Part shown: in pieces, positions 48,501-55,896 of the stretch
How the letters are laid out: the number at the start of each line of letters is the position of its first letter
Numbering within the stretch: the stretch's first letter is position 1
Origin: Veillonellaceae bacterium
GTDB lineage: Bacteria > Bacillota_C > Negativicutes > UBA1444
Length of the DNA: 64,000 nucleotides
Direction of reading: 5' to 3'
NCBI GenBank assembly: GCA_012798135.1
Contig: JAAZNU010000221.1
Span: 1 to 64,000, forward strand
Translations under genes and position numbers: made by a program
The notes under the pieces: generated by a model
The model's input: only the letters and a program-made list of their open reading frames with translations
Told to the model about the DNA's origin: nothing
Databases searched by the model: none

Positions 48501-49517
48501 TCGGGTAGCGGCGTTCATTCGCGGTTCGACTTCATCCTGACCGGAAAGGAACACTGGCTCATCGAGATGTTTGCCGGCCCGAGCGGGCGTATCTGGCACC
48601 TGCCGGACGGGTGGACCGACGCAGATCCGCTCCCCACGGTAGGGGTGATGGATCCCCAGGCCTACGGCATCAAGGGCCGGGAAGACAAGGCCAACGGCTT
48701 CCTCGGGCCGTGGGACGCGACGATCCTGGGCGGCAACCCCGTGATCACGATCGCGGCCGGCTCCCCGGGCCCCGACCTGTCTCTGATCCAGGTGAACCAT
48801 GACACGTTTGAGATCTTCGAGGCGCCGAACATCGGCAGGTACGTCATCGTCGACGTGGCTCCCAACCCGATGCCCGGTGGTGGCGGTACGATCACGGTGG
48901 AGACGGCGCCGGCGAACCCCCAGGTGACCTCCCAGTGGGTAGCCTACGCCGCCGGGGACAAGCTCATCTACTGGGACGCCGCGATCGGGGCGTACAACGA
49001 GCGCTTGATCACCGCCGTCTACGGTGATCCGTCGGGAAACCCGGCGCACAACTACTTCGACGTCGGTGCGGCCATGGTGCCGTCCCCTTGGACCGGAAAC
49101 ACGAAGGATTTCGGCATCGCCCGGGACACTGATTCGCCGCACCCCGGCACCAACTGGATGGGGTTCGACGACATCCGGTACTACCCACGGACGAAGCTGG
49201 ACATCGTCAGGTCCATCCTCGGCTCGGCCGGACCGACCAACGCCACGATGGTGGGGGCGAACCCGGTCATCACGATCGCCGCGGGACCCGACCTCAACCT
49301 GGTGGACATCGTTCCGTTCCGGGACATCTTCCGGGTGAACTCCGGCCCGAACGCTGGGGACTACCAGATCGTCGCCGTGGCCCCGGCTGCCATGCCGCCC
49401 GGTGGAGGTACGATCACAGTGGCGATCGCGCCGGCCAACGACGACGTGACGACGGACTGGATCATCACGGCGACCTACGGAATCGTGGACTACCCGGGCC
49501 CCGGGCAGTTGGGGTAG
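45570..49517 (+). CDS. Giant baseplate/tail protein with C-terminal repeats, 1315 aa
   Basis: GTG 45570 follows GGGAGGAGGG. The N-terminal about 300 residues are Gly/Thr/Val-rich strands. A central helical segment (WIWRYLSDFWGHVSDKKWVE, AGALLQETWNVELA) suggests a wedge or receptor-connector fold. The C terminus has two about 80-residue repeats with NPVITIAAG...PGGGGTITVETAPAN and NPVITIAAG...PPGGGTITVAIAPAN, each containing G-x-Y-x-I-V-x-V. Probably a baseplate wedge or fibre-attachment protein; exact counterpart not recognised. Confidence 0.55.
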   Translation: MGGLGLGVDLGGGPVGGYDISINLGPDKVAPVNTVVGLDGSKCRVTRSVDGTVIDYGVSFLWQMIQVPEGEPHLLTHAPDGGGVDTPFNGIMLAPDFVLYTGGAMDLFSTFGGSDTAILSTWMPLPLSLVGSLLVIDTGPCAGTYHIDQVLTIDGWPTTYIITIKEVFPASTSGSGTGVSIYDGTTSTAVFPVSLPATVLSGDVLLINGNAVTITSVFGDTVKFTPAIPVNTAGSPASIILQTILWNARTSRPAFIPTVQGLYLVRAFVSSSGSPLMLGTGITKGPGPGPIPVVPAGVVVVNATAASTAMGLPLDASWIWRYLSDFWGHVSDKKWVEAEWRSVIRAAGALLQETWNVELAASLGTAEDVQMSRWLGYDAELKEPDPAKALLVRRSRVLCSDLWNIGKPDVTITLKVYRSATPDTFTLTGPAENLPAQFNALMVGAGIQGVVVRFELMDPIRSPTKDMALTIRSDRYVVEAEGDLFHGSSPFKFSTNFIGLGSWRSKDTFVLQPASFPILYSDTVYDADAVLRPGDPINIDGVCRQVVSVGTLDLDTFGNPIAPRSFVIVDPPLQVAPTMPSDSTWCIPSYFQSPETDFYDELVTPGDPLIMLTGPVMDRHEDSAIVYSVWGYKVGVLDYKLWYDGADYLLSRILRFWYVPVQDEVLSIPQLKVQPDEERGWLEFVNYIITDFRGRRAIVFDFANALPIVVPPSSLYQLIHEVPTGFGTPPDRYWAEIVYMDQRPTLSKRFGDNLGLLLENAPTVSGFSYARALLGLWYCYLHGPKPANLEKGVSIIMGAPFFESDGTIVDSQILDATRGYLLVQDKDFPEVVRSYIYPLSLGLGINPSTGVAYTKGDTVVQFNPVSDAAVFRDYINDPAFIRGLIAAGIITEPEKTHTFSLGVDSYFFHGISLKSLEAATEFLHNFRTTYNRELFALILALYTDIKITDEVALKATMFLDMYLGSRWGTPIWDRVQLSGSGVHSRFDFILTGKEHWLIEMFAGPSGRIWHLPDGWTDADPLPTVGVMDPQAYGIKGREDKANGFLGPWDATILGGNPVITIAAGSPGPDLSLIQVNHDTFEIFEAPNIGRYVIVDVAPNPMPGGGGTITVETAPANPQVTSQWVAYAAGDKLIYWDAAIGAYNERLITAVYGDPSGNPAHNYFDVGAAMVPSPWTGNTKDFGIARDTDSPHPGTNWMGFDDIRYYPRTKLDIVRSILGSAGPTNATMVGANPVITIAAGPDLNLVDIVPFRDIFRVNSGPNAGDYQIVAVAPAAMPPGGGTITVAIAPANDDVTTDWIITATYGIVDYPGPGQLG

Positions 49518-49520
49518 GAT
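49515..49520 (+). promoter_or_regulatory. -10 element TAGGAT
   Basis: TAGGAT overlaps the stop codon of the giant gene and lies 7 nt before ATG 49528, which has no Shine-Dalgarno. An upstream -35 is not clear. Confidence 0.4.
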
Positions 49521-49527
49521 GACGACG

Positions 49528-50238
49528 ATGCGACGGTTTCTCGATCGGCAGTACCAGAACGTCCAGGTCATGTACAACGTGCGTGTGCGGACCCGTGACC
49601 GCTCGGGCCACATCCAGCAGCAGTGGAAGGGGAAGAACATCTTCCTGGACACCGGGCGGACCTGGCTACTCCAGCTGATCACCTACGACGGGTATCCCGT
49701 GGTGCCTGGGGCCGCTCCGCCGTCGACGTTCCACGACAAGCGGGTCGCCTTCATGGCGGTCGGGGAGGGCAGCCGAGAGCAGGGCCAGCAGGCCTACGCC
49801 AACAGCTTGTACGCTGCGAACCCCGCCATCTACGGTGCTACCATCCCCACGTTCACTCAAGATGACGCGACCACGTCCGTGACCGGCCTGGAGGCTCCTC
49901 TCTGTTGGGGCAACGACGGGGTGGACAATCTCTGGCAGAAGCCGATCTCGTCGATCGGCATTGCTGGTGCCCCGCCGTACACCTGGGTGAAGTACATCAC
50001 CGTCTTCGATGCCACCGACCTGAACAACGTACACATCGACCCGACGCTCATGGTGCCGCCGGCGTCCGTGGTGTACATCAGCGAGGCGGCCATCTACCCG
50101 GTCGACATCGTCGGTGGATTGGTGAAGAAGCCGACGCTGTCGGACACGCTCACGCAGGCGATCGCGTACGAGGCGTTCCCCGAGATTGCCAAGACGCCGG
50201 CTCTCCAGCTGGAGATCCAGTGGACCTTCAGGCTGTGA
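49528..50238 (+). CDS. Tail/baseplate structural protein, 236 aa
   Basis: Start MRRFLDRQYQNVQVMYNVRV is taken at ATG 49528 from the -10 spacing; ATG 49519 is in frame but overlaps the previous stop. A beta-rich protein with a central cluster (SSIGIAGAPPYTWVKYITVF) and strands to the end (LQLEIQWTFRL). Likely part of the tail fibre or baseplate assembly. Confidence 0.6.
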   Translation: MRRFLDRQYQNVQVMYNVRVRTRDRSGHIQQQWKGKNIFLDTGRTWLLQLITYDGYPVVPGAAPPSTFHDKRVAFMAVGEGSREQGQQAYANSLYAANPAIYGATIPTFTQDDATTSVTGLEAPLCWGNDGVDNLWQKPISSIGIAGAPPYTWVKYITVFDATDLNNVHIDPTLMVPPASVVYISEAAIYPVDIVGGLVKKPTLSDTLTQAIAYEAFPEIAKTPALQLEIQWTFRL

Positions 50239-50246
50239 GGTAGGTC

Positions 50247-52649
50247 ATGACGACGCCGAGCTTCCCGAAAGCAGAGTACCCAGGGTACGACAACCGGCAC
50301 CACGCGTCGGGCGATCTCAACCCGCCGTCCCTGCAGCCTGGTCTTCCGACTGATCCGACCCTTCCTCCGTCCCTTCGTCGTCGTGTCTTCCTGGGGCGTG
50401 AGCCGGCCATTGGCTACCCGCAGTTGCCGGCCACGGCCACGTACCCCACCGGCACGACGATGATCGGTCACGGGGAGGAGATCACCAGCGACGCCGCCAA
50501 CCGGGCGCTCTACGACCAGCATCGCTGCCTCGACGCCATCGCTGAGCGAGAGCGGTTCCCGATCAAGATCTTGTGGCATACTGGTGCACCCATCGCGGCC
50601 AGTGACGTCTGGGACACGTCCCAGATCGACCCCACGGGAGGTGGCCCCCCGGTTGCCCTCAGTAACAAGCATCTGATCTACCTTGGAGAACCGGGCACCC
50701 CGGCTGCCATGGCTCGGTACTACATGGCGATTCTCAAGTCGGGTCAGCTGTCCAGGACGATCCCCGAGCTGAACGACGCGTACGTCGAGGACGCCTGGAC
50801 GGCGCCGGCAGGGGTGAGCTTGTACCCGCTGACGAATCCGGGTGCCGTCGGCTTCTTCCCCGACGACGGGGCGTTCGGGAAGATCGATACGGTTGCTGCC
50901 ACGGACATCACCTGTTCCGGCAGCGTGGACACGGCCACCAACCTGATCGGCCGGTGCATCTTCAACTACTCCCTCTGCACTCGCACGGCCCAGGATTCGC
51001 CCGGCGATTTGTGGAAGTCGTTTGCCATCTGCACTGCCCAGGTGGGTGGGCCGGGCAACCCGGCGACGATGAACCACGACGTCCAGGCGGATGGATGGCT
51101 GCCGAACGACATCATCTACTTCACGTTGGTGGCTCTTGCGCCGACCCTCAAGCTCAACGGTGATGTGGCCATCGAGAGCGGATCGTGGGTCATGTCCGGC
51201 GGGTGGGACCGGGTGCAGAACGGGGAGGGAGCGGCCACCGTTCCGTCCATCATCGGCCTGGCGCGGCGCCCCAGCGCCCAGTATCCGACGCTGAGGATCT
51301 CGATGCCTTCCGTGGGCATCTACCCCTTCTTCAGCTTCGACGCCCACGATGCCGCGGAACGGATCACCTTCAGTCGCAGGGGTAGTACGGCATTGTCGGC
51401 TGAGGATGAGGCTGACGACTGCCAAGGCACCGGCGCGACCAACCCGGGGTTCGCGGCTTTCATGCACACGAATCCCATGGCGTTCAACCGGGCGACCATC
51501 CTGAGCGACTCGCCGATTGTCAACCAGTGCCTGATCGCGGGCAACACAATCTCGCTCGTCCCCGGCCCGTGGCGGTTTGCCAACGGGCTCGACAGCGACT
51601 TGTATAACAAGGCCGATCTCGTCGAGGTCGTCGATCTGGTGACCGGCAACGTCACTCTGTGGGTGCTGGATACCATCATCGGGGATACGGCAATCTCCGT
51701 CATCCGTCCGGATGGGGATGTGACCGGGGCAGGTCTGCCGGCTGAGGGATGGTGCCGCATTCTCCGGCCGAGATTCCGGCACTCCGGGCTCATCACGACC
51801 AACGAGCCGCTTAGCCCCAGATTCATCGGCGGCGGCACGCGGCTGATGTGCTTCGAGCCGTTCACGACTCCGGCCGGGCCCGGACCGATCTTCTACCCCA
51901 TCTTGGAGTTCTACGGCAGGGACTGGACCGGTGTCATCCCCGACGGGGAGCCGGACAAGATCTACCGGGTCAACAAGTGGATCGACAACGGGATCCACCC
52001 CGGTTACACCGCGACCGTGGCGACGCTCTATGCCGACGGCACCAACGAGGCGACCGAGTTCCGATGGACCCCGAACCCGCGCACGTTCTTCCACATTGTT
52101 GCCATGGCGGACGGCACCCTCCCGATCCTTTCCGCCGTGAGAGGCAACTGGAAGTATGGTGACCATACCTACCCGTACGTGAATCTCTGGTACACCACCC
52201 TGGCTGGTGACGTGCAGGATCAGGTCAACTTCCCGATCAATCTGCCGCAGGGTGCCAGGGTGGTGAAGATTCGATTCCAGGCGGGAACGGAGTTCTCCGG
52301 CGTGCCCACGCCCATGAGGGCCTACTTCTACAAGAAGGTCAACTCCTGGACGGTGAACACCACGCTCAACGGGACGCCGCCTCCGACCTGGATTCCGACC
52401 GGCCCGCAGTACAACGCCGTGAACCGATCGGTGATCGGGTACATCGACTTCGATGTTCCCGTGGGAACCGGCCACACGACCGACTTCTTCGTCTACGAGC
52501 TCACTCTGGGAGTACCCGAGGTGATCGACAACGAGGACAATGAGTACTGGATCACGGTGCACTCGAGCATCAACGGGGTCACGCCGGTGAGCGACACGTT
52601 GAACGGGATCCGGATCGAGTACACCATGGACCGGATCAACCTGCCGTAG
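50247..52649 (+). CDS. Probable tail fibre/spike protein, 800 aa
   Basis: Beta-rich, Gly/Pro/Thr-rich 800-aa protein (NIIYFTLVALAPTLKLNG-type strands, VVKIRFQAGTEFSGVPTPMR, VIGYIDFDVPVGTGHTTDFF). The N-terminal 60 residues are Pro-rich, a usual attachment region. Strands repeat in the last 300 residues as in fibre or spike shafts. No enzymatic motif or chaperone domain was recognised. GAGGTAGG precedes ATG 50247. Confidence 0.5.
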   Translation: MTTPSFPKAEYPGYDNRHHASGDLNPPSLQPGLPTDPTLPPSLRRRVFLGREPAIGYPQLPATATYPTGTTMIGHGEEITSDAANRALYDQHRCLDAIAERERFPIKILWHTGAPIAASDVWDTSQIDPTGGGPPVALSNKHLIYLGEPGTPAAMARYYMAILKSGQLSRTIPELNDAYVEDAWTAPAGVSLYPLTNPGAVGFFPDDGAFGKIDTVAATDITCSGSVDTATNLIGRCIFNYSLCTRTAQDSPGDLWKSFAICTAQVGGPGNPATMNHDVQADGWLPNDIIYFTLVALAPTLKLNGDVAIESGSWVMSGGWDRVQNGEGAATVPSIIGLARRPSAQYPTLRISMPSVGIYPFFSFDAHDAAERITFSRRGSTALSAEDEADDCQGTGATNPGFAAFMHTNPMAFNRATILSDSPIVNQCLIAGNTISLVPGPWRFANGLDSDLYNKADLVEVVDLVTGNVTLWVLDTIIGDTAISVIRPDGDVTGAGLPAEGWCRILRPRFRHSGLITTNEPLSPRFIGGGTRLMCFEPFTTPAGPGPIFYPILEFYGRDWTGVIPDGEPDKIYRVNKWIDNGIHPGYTATVATLYADGTNEATEFRWTPNPRTFFHIVAMADGTLPILSAVRGNWKYGDHTYPYVNLWYTTLAGDVQDQVNFPINLPQGARVVKIRFQAGTEFSGVPTPMRAYFYKKVNSWTVNTTLNGTPPPTWIPTGPQYNAVNRSVIGYIDFDVPVGTGHTTDFFVYELTLGVPEVIDNEDNEYWITVHSSINGVTPVSDTLNGIRIEYTMDRINLP

Positions 52650-52658
52650 GAGGGAACC

Positions 52659-54170
52659 ATGCCGGCTGCCATTCACGATCGTGCGATGCGGCTCCTGCCG
52701 GAGATGAAGAAGACGTACAGCCCGAAGAAGGCGAAGTCGGTTGCCTTTGCCGTGGCGACCCAACAGGCGTACGCGAAGGGAGAGGCCCCGAAGAAGTGGC
52801 ATGGCAAGCCCTTCGGCACCCCGAAGGGGAAGCGGGAGGCGAAGCAGAAGTTCGACAAGCCGAAGAACGAGTACAAGTCGCTGAAGGAGGGAGCCCTGGT
52901 GATGTACAGGGCGTCCCTCTCGAAGCTGGCGATGCAGGGCGTTCCTGGCGCCCAGGCGATGATCGTGAAGGAGGGGAAGGGGCAGGTCCTCCGATTCCTT
53001 CGAGGTATTCTCGGGGCGAGGACCGGCCGGTTTCTCGACCGGCTGGGGCGAGGCCTCATGTTCAGGTCCGGCCACCCCGTCGCCTTCATGCGTGGGGCGG
53101 GTGGTGAGCCGGCGATGTTCCGTGCCCTGGCGGGAACGACCGGGGCAGGGGCCGCGTCGAACATCCTGGCAGCGCGTCCGAATCTCCGTGCCCGGATCGG
53201 GCAGTGGCTCCAGCGTACCGGACGGGGCCTCTCGGCCCTGCCGTCTCGGGCCCAGGCGACGGCGAGCGGCCTGATCAGCCAGCCTGTCATGCCGGCCGCC
53301 CGTGGTCTGGAATCGGTGGTCGCCCAGCCGGTCTTGGGGCGCGGGGCCATTCCGGCGTTCCAGGGGAATCCCGGTCTGGCTGCGTCGAACCTCCGTGCGT
53401 TCGTCACTGGTGGCGGTTACACCGCCAGGCCGGGGATGGTGCGTGGACAGCGGATCCCCATCGGTCATGGAACCTCGAAGGTGGCGGCGGAGCCGGAACT
53501 GACCGAGGGGCAGAAGAGACGCCGCCGTCTCTACCGTCTCCTGGGTGCCGGCCTGATGGGTGCCTACGGCGCCGGTTTCGGCGCCTTGGCGACCGCTCCG
53601 AGCGAGGACTGGCGCCAGATTTTGGCCGGGACGCTGGGCGGCGGGGCGCTCGGGGCCGGTCTTGGTTATGGCGCCAGCGCCCTGGGCGAGTACATGCAGC
53701 GGGCCAACGAGCAGGCGTTCGCCGAGCGGATGGCTGAGACGATGCGGCAGATGCGGCATCGGAAGCAGGCGGCTCTTGATCTCCTGCTCGAGGAGGGCGA
53801 GCGGCTGATGAAGCAGGCGGCGGACGAATGGATGCCGCCTGTCGAACAGGAACGCCCGACGACCCTGCCGTACACGGGCCCCGGCCCGTTCGCGGGCCGC
53901 CACATCGTGGGTGGACGAGACATCGGCGAGGAGCTGTACCGGGATCTCGGCATCATGGGGTCCGGTGGGCTCAGGCCGGTGGACACGGACACGACAGGGG
54001 ATGCGACCAGTTCACCCTACGGGGGGCTCGGGCGTGGAACGACGAAGGTGGCCCAGGCGACCCTGCGGGAGACCAGCGAGCCTCACTACCCCGGGCTCAG
54101 CGCGGTCCTGCCGGTGAAGCTGGTGAAGCCGCTCAAGGCCGTGAAGCCGGTGAGGACGGCGGTGCTGTAG
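52659..54170 (+). CDS. Virion-internal-type protein A (KxAQ and GTSK motifs), 503 aa
   Basis: The N terminus (AMRLLPEMKKTYSPKKAKSV) resembles a basic helix-turn found in small phage proteins where a Tyr/Lys helix precedes AFAVATQQAYAKG. A glycine-rich membrane-like segment lies at about 295-345 (LGAGLMGAYGAGFGALA, GGGALGAGLGYGASALG). Motifs shared with neighbours: GHGTSKVAAE, GRGTTKVAQA, LSKLAMQ, RKQAA and MKQAA. Probably a head-internal or injected protein. TAGGAGG precedes ATG 52659. Confidence 0.6.
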   Translation: MPAAIHDRAMRLLPEMKKTYSPKKAKSVAFAVATQQAYAKGEAPKKWHGKPFGTPKGKREAKQKFDKPKNEYKSLKEGALVMYRASLSKLAMQGVPGAQAMIVKEGKGQVLRFLRGILGARTGRFLDRLGRGLMFRSGHPVAFMRGAGGEPAMFRALAGTTGAGAASNILAARPNLRARIGQWLQRTGRGLSALPSRAQATASGLISQPVMPAARGLESVVAQPVLGRGAIPAFQGNPGLAASNLRAFVTGGGYTARPGMVRGQRIPIGHGTSKVAAEPELTEGQKRRRRLYRLLGAGLMGAYGAGFGALATAPSEDWRQILAGTLGGGALGAGLGYGASALGEYMQRANEQAFAERMAETMRQMRHRKQAALDLLLEEGERLMKQAADEWMPPVEQERPTTLPYTGPGPFAGRHIVGGRDIGEELYRDLGIMGSGGLRPVDTDTTGDATSSPYGGLGRGTTKVAQATLRETSEPHYPGLSAVLPVKLVKPLKAVKPVRTAVL

Positions 54171-54194
54171 GTCTTCCGTCTTTCGTCCGGGACG

Positions 54195-54203
54195 TGATAC
54201 TCT
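54195..54203 (+). promoter_or_regulatory. Extended -10 promoter TGATACTCT
   Basis: TGA-TACTCT in the 55-bp gap after protein A, with TTCCGT 18 bp upstream; GGAGGG and ATG 54226 follow. Confidence 0.35.
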
Positions 54204-54225
54204 CGGACCGTTGGAGGGTGACAGG

Positions 54226-55881
54226 ATGCACATTCCAGCTGGTGTGATGGCGGAGATCGAGAAGAAGGTCAGCACCAAGCTGGCAGCCCGGCTCAGCTAC
54301 GAGAAGCGCACGAGGATGCCGAAGAAGCAGTTCGCGCTTCCGTCCAAGAAGGAGCCTGGCGAGCCGGGCAAGGGGGCCTACCCGATCCCCGATCTCAAGC
54401 ACGCCAGGAACGCCCTGGCCCGCGTCTCCCAGCACGGCTCGCCGTCGGAGCGGGCGGCCGTCCGGCGGAAGGTCTACGCCAAGTTTCCTCAGCTCAAGGA
54501 GCACCACGAGGAGCGCACGGGGCAGAATCCCACGGCGCCCGGAGTCATCAGGAAGGAGAAGCTCGGCATGTTGAAAGCAGCTCAGGGTACCACGACGGTC
54601 GCTTCGTCTCCGGGGCTGGGCCGTGGGACGTCGGTTGGTAGCAGCCCCGCGCCCGCTTCGATCCCTCTTCCCGTTCGTCCCGGTCGTGGCACGTCGAAGG
54701 GTGTGAAGTCCCGGAAGCTGGCGTTCTACCTGCGGACGAAGCAGGCCCAGTCGTTCTGGGACCAGGTTGCCGGGATGGGCAGCAACCTTTACGGCGGCGC
54801 CCCGTCGTTCCAGGGGGCCCCGGTACCCGTCGGCGCGGGTGGTGAGCGTACGATGGCCGGAACCACCCGTCTGGAGCAGCCGATGGAGATGGCGAACTGG
54901 GAGCCCGGAGCTCGCGTGGCGATCTCCGAGCCGGGCTACGAGGGCTACCCCCTTGAGCCGGTCGTCCTGGCCCGGACCGGGCCCGACTACCCCGGCGGGG
55001 TCCCGGGCGGCGGCGAGACGCAGGTCGCCGATGTGGGTCCGTTCCAGTTCGTCGACCAGCAGCAGATGGCTGCGGCTCCGGTGAAGCAGCCGATGGTGAC
55101 GGGAGGAGCGAAGCAGATGCCCCCGAAGGTTTCGTCCGATCTCGATACCCTCCAGTACGTCCAGGAGCTGGCGTTCCAGGAGGAGAAGGCGAAGTACGCC
55201 CAGGACTACTCCGAGCAGGGTGCCCTGACGGGCCCGGTGGATCGCCTGCAGGAGATCCGCAACCGGCAGATCGGTGCCCTTCCGGCCCTGGCCGGCATCG
55301 GGGCGGGCTACACCGGCCACCGGGAGCTCACGAAGCGGATGGTCGAGGAGGCCGAGGCACTGACGAAGAAGATGCGGAAGGCTCGGAAGGCCGGTCGGGC
55401 GAACGTCAAGCTGCCGTGGTACATGGCCGAGCACCGCATCGTCGGCAAGGGCCTCAAGCGGGGCGTCACGATGCGTCCGGCCCTGCGGTGGGCATCCCGA
55501 CTCGGACTGCCGATCGCCGGGCTCTGGGCTGCGAAGGGCCTGTTCGGCAGGGAGCCGAAGTACGCCGAGTTCCAGAAGCGGGCCCAGGTCGGCGACTGGA
55601 TGGGTGAGCACCCCATGGCGACGGCCGGTCTCGGTGCCCTCGCCGGCGGCCTTGCCCCGTGGGCGATGAGCGGCATCGCCAATCGCCTCGGCTACGAGTT
55701 CGATCCCTCGGCCATCTCCGGTGTCGGCATGGCGGCCGGTGGTCTCACCGGTCTGCTTGCGGCTCGCCGGGCGGCCCGGAAGCGCCAGATCCGGGAGGCG
55801 CAGCTGGCCCGCAAGCAGCAGGCCCGCCAGATGCAGCGGATGATGCTGGCAGCTCAGGCCGGAGCCCCTTTTGGGCGCTGA
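54226..55881 (+). CDS. Virion-internal-type protein B with DUF6582-like N terminus, 551 aa
   Basis: Residues 30-85 (QFALPSKK...YPIPDLKHARNALARVSQHG...VYAKFPQL) match my recollection of DUF6582, a short phage domain often near head proteins (family name to be checked). Later: GRGTSVG and GRGTSKGVK (about 132 and 153), KQAQ, KYAQD, KRAQ, KAAQ motifs, and a hydrophobic segment (GALAGGLAPWAMSGIA). A CCCTTTT slippery heptamer and hairpin at its end put the DNA ligase in the -1 frame. GGAGGG fixes ATG 54226. Confidence 0.6.
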   Translation: MHIPAGVMAEIEKKVSTKLAARLSYEKRTRMPKKQFALPSKKEPGEPGKGAYPIPDLKHARNALARVSQHGSPSERAAVRRKVYAKFPQLKEHHEERTGQNPTAPGVIRKEKLGMLKAAQGTTTVASSPGLGRGTSVGSSPAPASIPLPVRPGRGTSKGVKSRKLAFYLRTKQAQSFWDQVAGMGSNLYGGAPSFQGAPVPVGAGGERTMAGTTRLEQPMEMANWEPGARVAISEPGYEGYPLEPVVLARTGPDYPGGVPGGGETQVADVGPFQFVDQQQMAAAPVKQPMVTGGAKQMPPKVSSDLDTLQYVQELAFQEEKAKYAQDYSEQGALTGPVDRLQEIRNRQIGALPALAGIGAGYTGHRELTKRMVEEAEALTKKMRKARKAGRANVKLPWYMAEHRIVGKGLKRGVTMRPALRWASRLGLPIAGLWAAKGLFGREPKYAEFQKRAQVGDWMGEHPMATAGLGALAGGLAPWAMSGIANRLGYEFDPSAISGVGMAAGGLTGLLAARRAARKRQIREAQLARKQQARQMQRMMLAAQAGAPFGR

Positions 55882-55896
55882 CCCGGCCTCTCCGGG
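55866..55896 (+). promoter_or_regulatory. Candidate -1 frameshift site: C CCT TTT plus hairpin
   Basis: In the frame of protein B the codons are gcC-CCT-TTT-GGG, so CCCTTTT (55866-55872) is an X-XXY-YYZ heptamer in the correct phase. After 9 nt comes CCCGG-CCTCT-CCGGG (55882-55896), a 5-bp hairpin. Slipping back one base reads past the TGA at 55879 straight into the ligase frame. Confidence 0.55.

Noticed and set aside
50094..53903. Very long minus-strand frames opposite the fibre and virion genes (also 21427-24117, 16865-19030, 27058-29091)
   Set aside because: Same cause: high GC gives long stop-free antisense frames. They cross several well-coupled plus-strand genes and show no domain.
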